NCBI GenBank assembly: GCA_946481035.1
Contig: CAMLNK010000384.1
Location: 1 to 5,230, forward strand
DNA: 5,230 nucleotides
From: an uncultured Dyadobacter sp.
GTDB lineage: Bacteria; Bacteroidota; Bacteroidia; Cytophagales; Spirosomataceae
Direction: 5' to 3'
Below, in pieces: positions 1 through 5,230 of this stretch. Below the pieces are notes generated by a model. The model did not search any database and was not told the origin of the DNA. It saw nothing but the letters and a program-made list of their open reading frames with translations. The first letter of the stretch is position 1. Each line of letters begins with the position of its first letter. The translations under genes and the position numbers were made by a program.

Positions 1-1
1 T

Positions 2-2872
2 CCTTCCGACAAGAAGGTGATTATCGGTAAAAACCGCAATTTCACCCTGAATGGACAAATGGTGGCGTCGAACTACCAGTTCCGCGGGCAGAATATCAAA
101 TTCGACTACAACCAGTTTTTCGTGAATGTGGCGCCGTCTGATTCGATCACATTTACGCCGCGCGACAAGTTCGCGAAAGGACAAAAAGGCGAAGTCGGAG
201 GGCACGTGAAGTATGAAAAAGGGGGTACGTTCTACCTCAGCGACCCGAAAAACAAATCGGGTATTCAGAAAGGCATTAAAAAATCACCCAGGCTCGTCGT
301 GCCCGATGGTATGATCGTCTATTTCGACCAGCCGGAACGAGGGACGGTGCTCTACCCGCGGGAGGTGTTTTTCAAGATTCCCAAGATCGATATGGACGGC
401 CTCGACCAGCGCGACGTGATTTTCGAGGGTACATTTAATTCCAACGGCATTATCCCGCCTATCCAGACCATCCTGAAAAGTATGCCTGATAACTCACTCG
501 GTTTCGACTACAAACCGCCGGTTACCGATATGAAATTGTACGAAGGCAAGGCATTGGCGAAGTTTACCGATACGCTCACAATGGATAACAGCGGTTTGCA
601 TTCCAAAGCCATTTTGAAATACCTATCGGCCTCCATGACCGCTAAAAATGTTCTTCTAACCGCTGATTCATTGATGGCAACCGGTGAGGTAGCGAGCATT
701 AAGGAAGCGACCATCGGCAAAGGCTATTTCCCTGCGGTTGCATTAAAAGATTATGCATTGAAATGGTATCCGAACGCAGATAGCATGTTTATCAGCACCA
801 CCGGCAAGTCATTCGCATTCCACCAGGGTACTACCAACCTGGAAGGAAGTTTGCTGCTGCGCTCGACGGGTTTGTATGGAAACGGCAAATTGAAAAGAAC
901 CGATTCAGAGCTAACGTCGCCCGATATCAAGTTCAATAAGGACGGTTTTTTGGCAAACAAATCTGCATTTGCGATCAATAGCGCGGATGTGAAGTCGACC
1001 AAAAAGCTGCTGACCGGCAACAATGTCAACGTTGATTTTAACTTCAAAACCGGCATTGCCAATTTTGTGACCGACGAATCGGGCTTTGGTAATGATTCTT
1101 CGGGCATGCAAATCCCAACGGCCTCGTACCAAACGCTCATCGGCAGTGCCAAATGGGACATGACCAAGAAGACGATCCTCATGAAAGGATTGGGCGAAAC
1201 GTCTTCCTATACTTCCACAGACCCGGATCAGGAAGGCCTGACTTTCAACGGCTCCGAAGCGATCTACGACATTCAAAAAGTGACCCTGAACATCAAGGGT
1301 GTGCCTTACATTCAAACAGCCGACGTGAAAATCATCCCGGACGGCGGTATGGTGGCGGTGGATGCCAAAGGTAAAATTGTGCCGCTGAAAAAGGCGCGCA
1401 TCGAGATCGACACCCTGAATGTATCGCACCGCATGCGCGATGCCGATATCCGCATCGATTCCCGTAACCATTTCGAAGGCTCGGCCACCTATCAGTACAT
1501 CACGGCGCGGAAGGATACGTTTAATATCAAAATGCAGAATTTCGAGCTGGTGGAAGTGGGTGCGGGCGAAGAAGCCAAGCGCAAAGCGAAGGACAAACCG
1601 GCGCCGGGTATCAAATATTACACAACAGCCCGCGCCGACATTAAGGAAGCAGAAAACCTGTTCCTTTCGCCCCGCATTCAATATAAAGGCGCCATCAACC
1701 TCGTGGCTTACGAGCCGTCGCTGAAACTGGACGGTTTTGTGAAGCCGGTGATTAAGTACCGCAAGGATTTCCAGAGCTCGTGGATTTTGTACCAGGATTC
1801 TCCGGGCGAATCGGTTTCTATTAAAATTAATAAAGACCTTAAAAACGAGCACGAGATCCCGCTTTCGGTGGGTTTGCATTACAATGAAGCCAAAGGCATG
1901 TACATGAGCTTCCTCTCTCCCAAGGATTCGGACGGCGATGAAGACATTTACCAGGCGCAGGGCAACCTCAGTTACGATGAAGACAAAAAGGCGTTCCGTG
2001 TGAACCCGCCGCCGGGCGCCGACGGCCTGATCGACGAGGGTAATGCGCTGACTTTCGACGATAAAACCGGCCTCGCCACATTCGCGGGTCCTTTCAAACT
2101 TATGCAGGCCAACTGGCTGCAAACCTTCGGCAGCGCCGAAGTGCAGGTCGACAGCTCGAAATTCCGGTTCAACACGATGCTACTCTTCAATACACCTGCA
2201 TTGACGCCAATTGCTCCGACACTCGCAGCGAAAATTGTGGAGACTAACCTCGCGGAATCCAACAGCACCGCCGCCGACGATGATCCAGAGCAACTAAACC
2301 GCAAACTTTCCGCGTTAATCGGTCCCAAAGGTGTCGACGCTTATATGAAACTGACAGCGGGAGGCTATAAACCAATTTTCGAAGCGTCACCGCTGCTGGA
2401 TGTGCCGATGGTGCTCTCAAATGTGGACCTGCACTGGTCGCCCGTGCATAATGCGTATTACTCGCAGGGGCCTATCGGCGTGTCGCATTTCGGGCGCAAC
2501 AATATCAATGCGCAAATGACCGGCGTGCTCGAACTCCGCCGCGGCGTGGAAGGCGACGAGTTCAGCCTGTATATCGAAGCGTCGCCGGATGTTTGGTATT
2601 ATTTTGATTACAAAGCGGGTGAGTTGGGCGTCGTTTCATCAATGCTCGATTTCAATGATGAGATCGTGGCGAAGGCTAAGAATGTGAAATCCAAGGACAT
2701 GACGCTCGTGAGCATTGGAACTGAAGAGAAGGAAATGTTTGTTAACCGCTTCGACGATTTCTATCAGCCTGCCTTGAAGAAAGCGAAGCTCGTGAAAACT
2801 GCGAAGAAGAAGGCGGCACCCTCCCAAGCCGAAGAAAAGAAGAAAAAAGCGGAACCGACAGAAGGATTCTGA
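2..2872 (+). CDS. Large beta-rich repeat protein, uncharacterised, 5'-truncated by window edge
   Basis: The reading frame is open to the left edge (visible start PSDKKVIIGKNRNF), so the true start lies outside; the GTG at 17 is an internal valine codon, not a start. About 956 residues remain, ending at TGA 2870-2872. No enzyme motif, Walker motif or long hydrophobic segment is visible. The chain is dominated by alternating polar/hydrophobic stretches broken by turns (D, N, G, K), as in extended beta-structures. Short hairpin-like units recur through it (see the repeat entry). The last ~31 residues (2777-2869) are a low-complexity Lys/Ala/Glu tail, unlike a type IX secretion C-terminal domain. 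Any signal peptide or lipoprotein box would be in the missing N-terminus. From memory, Bacteroidota commonly encode large conserved hypothetical proteins of this look; I cannot name a family. An envelope location and an OstA/LptA-like fold are inferences. Coding status is very secure; function is unknown. Confidence 0.93.
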   Translation, partial: PSDKKVIIGKNRNFTLNGQMVASNYQFRGQNIKFDYNQFFVNVAPSDSITFTPRDKFAKGQKGEVGGHVKYEKGGTFYLSDPKNKSGIQKGIKKSPRLVVPDGMIVYFDQPERGTVLYPREVFFKIPKIDMDGLDQRDVIFEGTFNSNGIIPPIQTILKSMPDNSLGFDYKPPVTDMKLYEGKALAKFTDTLTMDNSGLHSKAILKYLSASMTAKNVLLTADSLMATGEVASIKEATIGKGYFPAVALKDYALKWYPNADSMFISTTGKSFAFHQGTTNLEGSLLLRSTGLYGNGKLKRTDSELTSPDIKFNKDGFLANKSAFAINSADVKSTKKLLTGNNVNVDFNFKTGIANFVTDESGFGNDSSGMQIPTASYQTLIGSAKWDMTKKTILMKGLGETSSYTSTDPDQEGLTFNGSEAIYDIQKVTLNIKGVPYIQTADVKIIPDGGMVAVDAKGKIVPLKKARIEIDTLNVSHRMRDADIRIDSRNHFEGSATYQYITARKDTFNIKMQNFELVEVGAGEEAKRKAKDKPAPGIKYYTTARADIKEAENLFLSPRIQYKGAINLVAYEPSLKLDGFVKPVIKYRKDFQSSWILYQDSPGESVSIKINKDLKNEHEIPLSVGLHYNEAKGMYMSFLSPKDSDGDEDIYQAQGNLSYDEDKKAFRVNPPPGADGLIDEGNALTFDDKTGLATFAGPFKLMQANWLQTFGSAEVQVDSSKFRFNTMLLFNTPALTPIAPTLAAKIVETNLAESNSTAADDDPEQLNRKLSALIGPKGVDAYMKLTAGGYKPIFEASPLLDVPMVLSNVDLHWSPVHNAYYSQGPIGVSHFGRNNINAQMTGVLELRRGVEGDEFSLYIEASPDVWYYFDYKAGELGVVSSMLDFNDEIVAKAKNVKSKDMTLVSIGTEEKEMFVNRFDDFYQPALKKAKLVKTAKKKAAPSQAEEKKKKAEPTEGF
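92..2470 (+). repeat. Degenerate protein-level beta-hairpin repeats, about nine copies
   Basis: Read by eye, a unit of about 13-17 residues recurs in the large protein: hydrophobic strand, aromatic, Asp/Asn/Pro turn often with Lys/Thr, then a second hydrophobic strand, often ending in Gly. Examples are NIKFDYNQFFVNV (92-130), YALKWYPNADSMFIS (752-796), VDFNFKTGIANFV (1031-1069), AKWDMTKKTILMKG (1148-1189), EAIYDIQKVTLNIKG (1256-1300), VGLHYNEAKGMYMSF (1868-1912), GNLSYDEDKKAFRVN (1961-2005), GNALTFDDKTGLATFAG (2039-2089) and NVDLHWSPVHNAYYSQG (2420-2470). Spacing is irregular and the DNA is not repetitive, so this would be an old structural repeat. The pattern resembles the 'A-x-Y-D...L-x-G' strands of OstA/LptA-type proteins, but such hairpins also arise in unrelated beta-proteins. 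Confidence 0.45.
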
Positions 2873-2877
2873 TGTGT

Positions 2878-2911
2878 TTAGCAGCATTTACAATAGTTTC
2901 TGCTAATTTTT
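2878..2911 (+). terminator. Possible weak intrinsic terminator after the large gene
   Basis: TTAGCAG (2878-2884) pairs perfectly with CTGCTAA (2900-2906). This gives a 7-bp stem with a 15-nt loop, followed directly by five T (2907-2911). It begins 5 bases after the TGA of the large gene, the right place for a terminator. The stem is short, with only three G-C pairs, and the loop is large, so termination may be partial. The T-run overlaps the -33 element of the promoter candidate that follows. Confidence 0.45.
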
Positions 2912-2940
2912 GAAAAATAGTATCCTGAATTATAGTTTTG
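2910..2940 (+). promoter_or_regulatory. Bacteroidota-type promoter P1 upstream of plsY
   Basis: TTG (2910-2912, inside TTTTTG) and TAGTTTTG (2933-2940) match the Bacteroidota consensus TTG / TAnnTTTG with a 20-base spacer. Transcription would begin around 2945-2948, leaving a leader of about 80 bases before the plsY ATG. The match is exact at all six fixed positions of the -7 box. No activity data support it. Confidence 0.55.
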
Positions 2941-2952
2941 CAGCACAATTGC

Positions 2953-2982
2953 TTGCAAAATCCTCCAACTGTCGTATTTTTG
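2953..2982 (+). promoter_or_regulatory. Bacteroidota-type promoter P2 upstream of plsY
   Basis: TTG (2953-2955) and TATTTTTG (2975-2982) form a second consensus pair with a 19-base spacer, 42 bases downstream of P1. The predicted start is near 2987-2990, giving a leader of about 38 bases. The -7 box again matches TAnnTTTG exactly. Of the candidates this has the most conventional spacing and leader length. Confidence 0.6.
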
Positions 2983-3007
2983 GGAAAAACTTTTTGTAAT
3001 TTAAATT

Positions 3008-3015
3008 TATCTTTG
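3008..3015 (+). promoter_or_regulatory. Third TAnnTTTG box close to the plsY start
   Basis: TATCTTTG (3008-3015) is another exact -7 match, but no TTG lies 19-21 bases upstream; the nearest give spacers of 11 and 25. If used, transcription would start about 5 bases before the ATG at 3027 and give an almost leaderless mRNA. It may be a chance match in AT-rich DNA. Confidence 0.25.
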
Positions 3016-3026
3016 AATAGTACAAA

Positions 3027-3677
3027 ATGAGTGTTGCCTTATTAATAGTTGCGGTTGTTGCTGCTTATTTGCTGGGTTCCATCCCAAGTTCAGTTTGGTA
3101 CGGCATTGGGTATTTTGGAATAGATGTCAGGAAACACGGCAGCGGTAATGCGGGTGCCACCAACACGTTCCGGGTATTAGGCAAACGCGCAGGGACAGTT
3201 GTAATGCTCATCGACGTACTGAAAGGCTGGACGGCCACTTGCCTCGCTTCCATGCTTTTCTACATGAACGAGATCGGCGAAACCGAGCTGCTCATGTACA
3301 AGATCATCTTCGGGATCATCGCCATTATCGGCCACATCTTCCCCATTTTTGTGAATTTCAAAGGCGGTAAAGGCATTGCCACGCTGCTCGGAATGGTACT
3401 CGCCATTCACCCCGAGCTGGCGTCCGTTTGTATCACTATATTTATTCTGACACTAATTGCATCTCAGTACGTATCGCTGAGTTCCATCCTCGCGACGCTG
3501 GCATTCCCGGTGCTTTCGTGGACGGGCGCTTTCGGGCACCCTGAGCCGTTACTCGTAGTTTTTGGCTTTACGATGTTCATCCTGGTTGTTTTTACCCACC
3601 AGAAAAACATTGTCCGCCTGCTCAACGGCAACGAAAACCGTGTGAATATCTTCGCAAAATCGAAAGCGCGCAGCTGA
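3027..3677 (+). CDS. plsY: Glycerol-3-phosphate acyltransferase PlsY (acyl-phosphate dependent)
   Basis: PlsY is an integral inner-membrane enzyme that moves an acyl chain from acyl-phosphate (made by PlsX) to sn-glycerol-3-phosphate, giving lysophosphatidic acid, the first committed step of phospholipid synthesis. The 216-residue length is normal for the family. All three signature regions are present: GSIPSS (17-22) after the first membrane helix; GSGNAGATNTFRVLGKRAG (38-56), the glycine-rich loop; and GHIFPIFVNFKGGKGIAT (102-119). The C-terminal HQKNIVRLLNGNENR (191-205) also matches the family's usual ending. Several hydrophobic segments (about 3-27, 57-78, 91-109, 120-145, 149-168 and 172-190) fit a polytopic protein. 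The ATG at 3027 puts the first helix right at the N-terminus, as is typical; there is no Shine-Dalgarno sequence, which is normal for Bacteroidota. Upstream promoter candidates and a strong downstream terminator suggest a single-gene unit. plsX is not in the window. Confidence 0.97.
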   Translation: MSVALLIVAVVAAYLLGSIPSSVWYGIGYFGIDVRKHGSGNAGATNTFRVLGKRAGTVVMLIDVLKGWTATCLASMLFYMNEIGETELLMYKIIFGIIAIIGHIFPIFVNFKGGKGIATLLGMVLAIHPELASVCITIFILTLIASQYVSLSSILATLAFPVLSWTGAFGHPEPLLVVFGFTMFILVVFTHQKNIVRLLNGNENRVNIFAKSKARS

Positions 3678-3705
3678 TATTCTTAATCTAACCCTTGTTA
3701 TTACC

Positions 3706-3740
3706 AACCCCTGAGGCACAACCTTAGGGGTTATTTTTTT
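3706..3740 (+). terminator. Intrinsic terminator of plsY
   Basis: AACCCCTGAGG (3706-3716) pairs with CCTTAGGGGTT (3722-3732). The stem is 11 bp with one G-U wobble and a 5-base loop (CACAA), followed by A and seven T (3734-3740). It begins 29 bases after the plsY stop and ends 42 bases before the next ATG, so it should largely separate plsY from the peptidase gene. Confidence 0.88.
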
Positions 3741-3782
3741 AACTTGACCGCCGATTCAGTTAAGACTAAAAACAACCATTCA

Positions 3783-5144
3783 ATGCAGGAATATATTGAA
3801 AAGAACCGCGACCGGTTTTTGAACGAATTGCTTGATCTGCTCCGCATCCCGTCGGTAAGCGCCGATTCGAAGTTCAAACCCGATATGCTGAAAGCCGCGG
3901 AATACGTGCGCGACCGCATTGCCGAAGCCGGTGCCGACCGTGCCGAAATCTACGAAACCGAAGGGCATCCGGTGGTTTACGGTGAAAAAATCATCGATCC
4001 GGCTCTTCCTACCGTGCTCGTTTACGGCCATTACGACGTCCAGCCGGCAGATCCCTACGAACTTTGGAATTCTCCTCCATTCGAGCCGGTGATCAAGAAC
4101 GACCGCATTTACGCGCGCGGCGCCTGCGACGATAAGGGCCAGTTTTATATGCATATCAAAGCCCTCGAAATCATGCTCGCTACGGGCACGCTTGCGTGTA
4201 ATGTGAAGGTGATGATTGAAGGCGAAGAAGAAATCGGGTCGTCGAACCTGGGGACATTTGTCCGTAAATACAAGGAAATGCTGCAATGCGACACGATCCT
4301 TATTTCCGATACGAGTATCATTGCCAATGATGTTCCGTCGATCGAAACGGGTCTGCGGGGGCTGACATATGTCGAAGTGGAAGTAGTCGGCGCCAACCGT
4401 GATTTGCATTCAGGTGTGTACGGCGGTGGCGTTGCCAATCCTATCAACGTGCTTTGCGAGATGATTGCTTCGCTGAAAGACGAAAACGGCCACATTACCA
4501 TTCCGGGCTTTTATGACAAAGTTCAGGAATTGAGTTCGTCAGAGCGCGCGGCATTGAATGCAGCACCTTTTGATTTGAATGAATATAAAAAAGACCTCGC
4601 TATCGACGACGTCGCAGGTGAAAGAGGTTATACAACCATCGAAAGAACCTCCGTACGCCCGACTTTGGACGTGAACGGCATCTGGGGCGGCTACATTGGC
4701 GAAGGCGCCAAAACCGTTTTGCCCTCAAAAGCCCACGCCAAGATCTCGATGCGCCTCGTACCCAACCAGAACGACGACGAGATTTGTGAAATCTTCACAA
4801 AGCATTTCGAATCTATTGCTCCGGCGTCTGTAAAAGTGAAAGTGGTACCTCATCACGGCGGCCTGCCTTACGTAACGCCAACCGATTCGGTGGAATACCG
4901 GGCTGCCGAGCTGGCCATGGAGGAGTCATTTGGTAAAAAACCGATCCCTACCCGCGGTGGCGGCAGCATTCCGATTGTCGCGCTTTTTGAGCAGGAATTG
5001 GGCTGCAAGAGCATTCTGATGGGTTTCGGTCTGGACATCGACGCGCTGCATTCGCCGAATGAGAGCTATGGGTTGTTCAATTATTACAAAGGCATTGAAA
5101 CGATCCCGCTGTTTTTCAAACATTACGCGGAATTGAAAAAGTAA
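3783..5144 (+). CDS. M20-family metallodipeptidase (CNDP/carnosinase-like), cytosolic
   Basis: This 453-residue protein is a complete M20 di-zinc exopeptidase, expected to cleave dipeptides or short peptides in the cytosol; no signal peptide is visible. By comparison with human CNDP2, zinc ligands are H83, D116 (bridging), E150, D176 and H423. D85 (in GHYDVQP) and E149 (in EGEEEIGS) are the catalytic pair. H209 (RDLHSGVYGG), R324 (MRLVPN) and GGSIP (393-397) match the substrate-binding positions. The catalytic domain is about 1-190 plus 350-453; the dimerisation lid is inserted between. The ATG at 3783 was chosen because the family N-terminus (YIEKNRDRF...LRIPSVSA) begins right after it; an in-frame TTG at 3744 would add 13 unlike residues and sits just past the terminator. 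No Shine-Dalgarno or consensus promoter is visible in the 42-base gap. Substrate cannot be read from sequence, and D- versus L-peptide or carnosine preference is open. Confidence 0.95.
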   Translation: MQEYIEKNRDRFLNELLDLLRIPSVSADSKFKPDMLKAAEYVRDRIAEAGADRAEIYETEGHPVVYGEKIIDPALPTVLVYGHYDVQPADPYELWNSPPFEPVIKNDRIYARGACDDKGQFYMHIKALEIMLATGTLACNVKVMIEGEEEIGSSNLGTFVRKYKEMLQCDTILISDTSIIANDVPSIETGLRGLTYVEVEVVGANRDLHSGVYGGGVANPINVLCEMIASLKDENGHITIPGFYDKVQELSSSERAALNAAPFDLNEYKKDLAIDDVAGERGYTTIERTSVRPTLDVNGIWGGYIGEGAKTVLPSKAHAKISMRLVPNQNDDEICEIFTKHFESIAPASVKVKVVPHHGGLPYVTPTDSVEYRAAELAMEESFGKKPIPTRGGGSIPIVALFEQELGCKSILMGFGLDIDALHSPNESYGLFNYYKGIETIPLFFKHYAELKK

Positions 5145-5149
5145 GTAAC

Positions 5150-5183
5150 AAAAAAGAGGTGACAGCGCTGTCACCTCTTTTTT
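5150..5183. terminator. Bidirectional intrinsic terminator, perfect 34-bp palindrome
   Basis: Six A (5150-5155), GAGGTGACAGC (5156-5166), its exact complement GCTGTCACCTC (5167-5177) and six T (5178-5183) form a perfect inverted repeat. On either strand the transcript folds into a G/C-rich hairpin (a tight GCGC loop is likely) followed by a U-run. It starts 5 bases after the peptidase TAA. Its symmetry suits convergent genes, so it probably also ends a minus-strand transcript arriving from the right. Confidence 0.9.
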
Positions 5184-5230
5184 ATCTCCTTCTTCGCTGC
5201 TCCCGCTTCATTTTCTTCAAATTTGCGATA
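5182..5230 (-). CDS. Possible 3' end of a convergent minus-strand gene (fragment)
   Basis: On the minus strand one frame reads IANLKKMKREQRRRR and stops at TAA (complement of 5182-5184), just at the edge of the bidirectional terminator. A strongly basic tail followed directly by a terminator is a believable gene end. A second frame (YRKFEENEAGAAKKEIKKR, ending inside the hairpin) is also open but would put coding sequence through the terminator. With 15 codons visible, neither product nor frame can be fixed; the symmetric terminator is the main support. Confidence 0.35.
   Translation of the reverse strand, partial: IANLKKMKREQRRRR

Noticed and set aside
17..19. GTG as the start codon of the large protein
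   Set aside because: The frame continues upstream to the window edge without a stop, and the sequence before and after it is one continuous beta-rich stretch, so this is an internal valine.
1153..1724. Two short + strand open frames (1153-1374 and 1419-1724) overlapping the large gene
   Set aside because: They are out of frame with the large gene and have Arg/Pro/Ser-rich low-information products. They are frame shadows, and the main frame is unbroken here, so there is no frameshift to explain.
911..2122. 403-codon open frame on the minus strand inside the large gene
   Set aside because: It is wholly antisense to a convincing coding region, and its product is rich in His, Arg, Phe and Val with no motif or domain pattern. 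This is the usual shadow produced by codon bias on the opposite strand.
3744..3772. E. coli-like promoter TTGACC-N17-TAAAAA before the peptidase gene
   Set aside because: The -10 match is poor (4 of 6), Bacteroidota primary sigma factors prefer TAnnTTTG, and transcription would begin only a few bases before the ATG. I do not count it as supported.
3744..3782. TTG start at 3744 for the peptidase, adding 13 residues
   Set aside because: The added residues (TADSVKTKNNHS region) have no resemblance to the family N-terminus and begin only 4 bases after the terminator T-run; the ATG at 3783 fits the family length and N-terminus.
3780..4409. 209-codon minus-strand open frame within the peptidase gene
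   Set aside because: It is antisense to conserved M20 motifs, with a shadow-like composition rich in His, Phe and Arg and no supporting start context or promoter.

Overview
The window looks like a chromosomal segment of a Bacteroidota bacterium, probably from the Cytophagales (a Dyadobacter/Spirosoma-like genome would fit). The reasons are coding DNA of roughly 50% GC with much AT-richer gaps, starts without Shine-Dalgarno sequences, matches to the Bacteroidota promoter consensus (TTG near -33, TAnnTTTG near -7), and the character of the proteins. The genus is an inference; the phylum is well supported.

Layout: (1) Bases 2-2872 hold the last ~956 codons of a very large gene on the + strand. 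Its start lies left of the window. The product is beta-strand-rich, probably an envelope protein, of no function I recognise. It carries about nine loosely repeated beta-hairpin motifs that resemble OstA/LptA-type repeats. (2) Bases 2873-3026 are an AT-rich gap with a weak terminator-like hairpin and two, possibly three, tandem promoter-like elements pointing right. (3) Bases 3027-3677 encode PlsY, the membrane acyl-phosphate:glycerol-3-phosphate acyltransferase of phospholipid synthesis, followed by a clear intrinsic terminator at 3706-3740. (4) Bases 3783-5144 encode a complete cytosolic M20-family (CNDP/carnosinase-like) metallodipeptidase with all expected zinc and catalytic residues. (5) A perfect 34-bp palindrome at 5150-5183 looks like a bidirectional terminator. 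The last ~46 bases may hold the 3' end of a convergent minus-strand gene.

The three main genes share a direction but do not look like one operon. Each boundary has a terminator-like hairpin, and plsY has its own promoter-like elements. Two genes are core housekeeping functions (phospholipid synthesis and peptide turnover). I see no mobile element, CRISPR array, tRNA, rRNA or obvious foreign island. The item most worth following is the large uncharacterised repeat protein.
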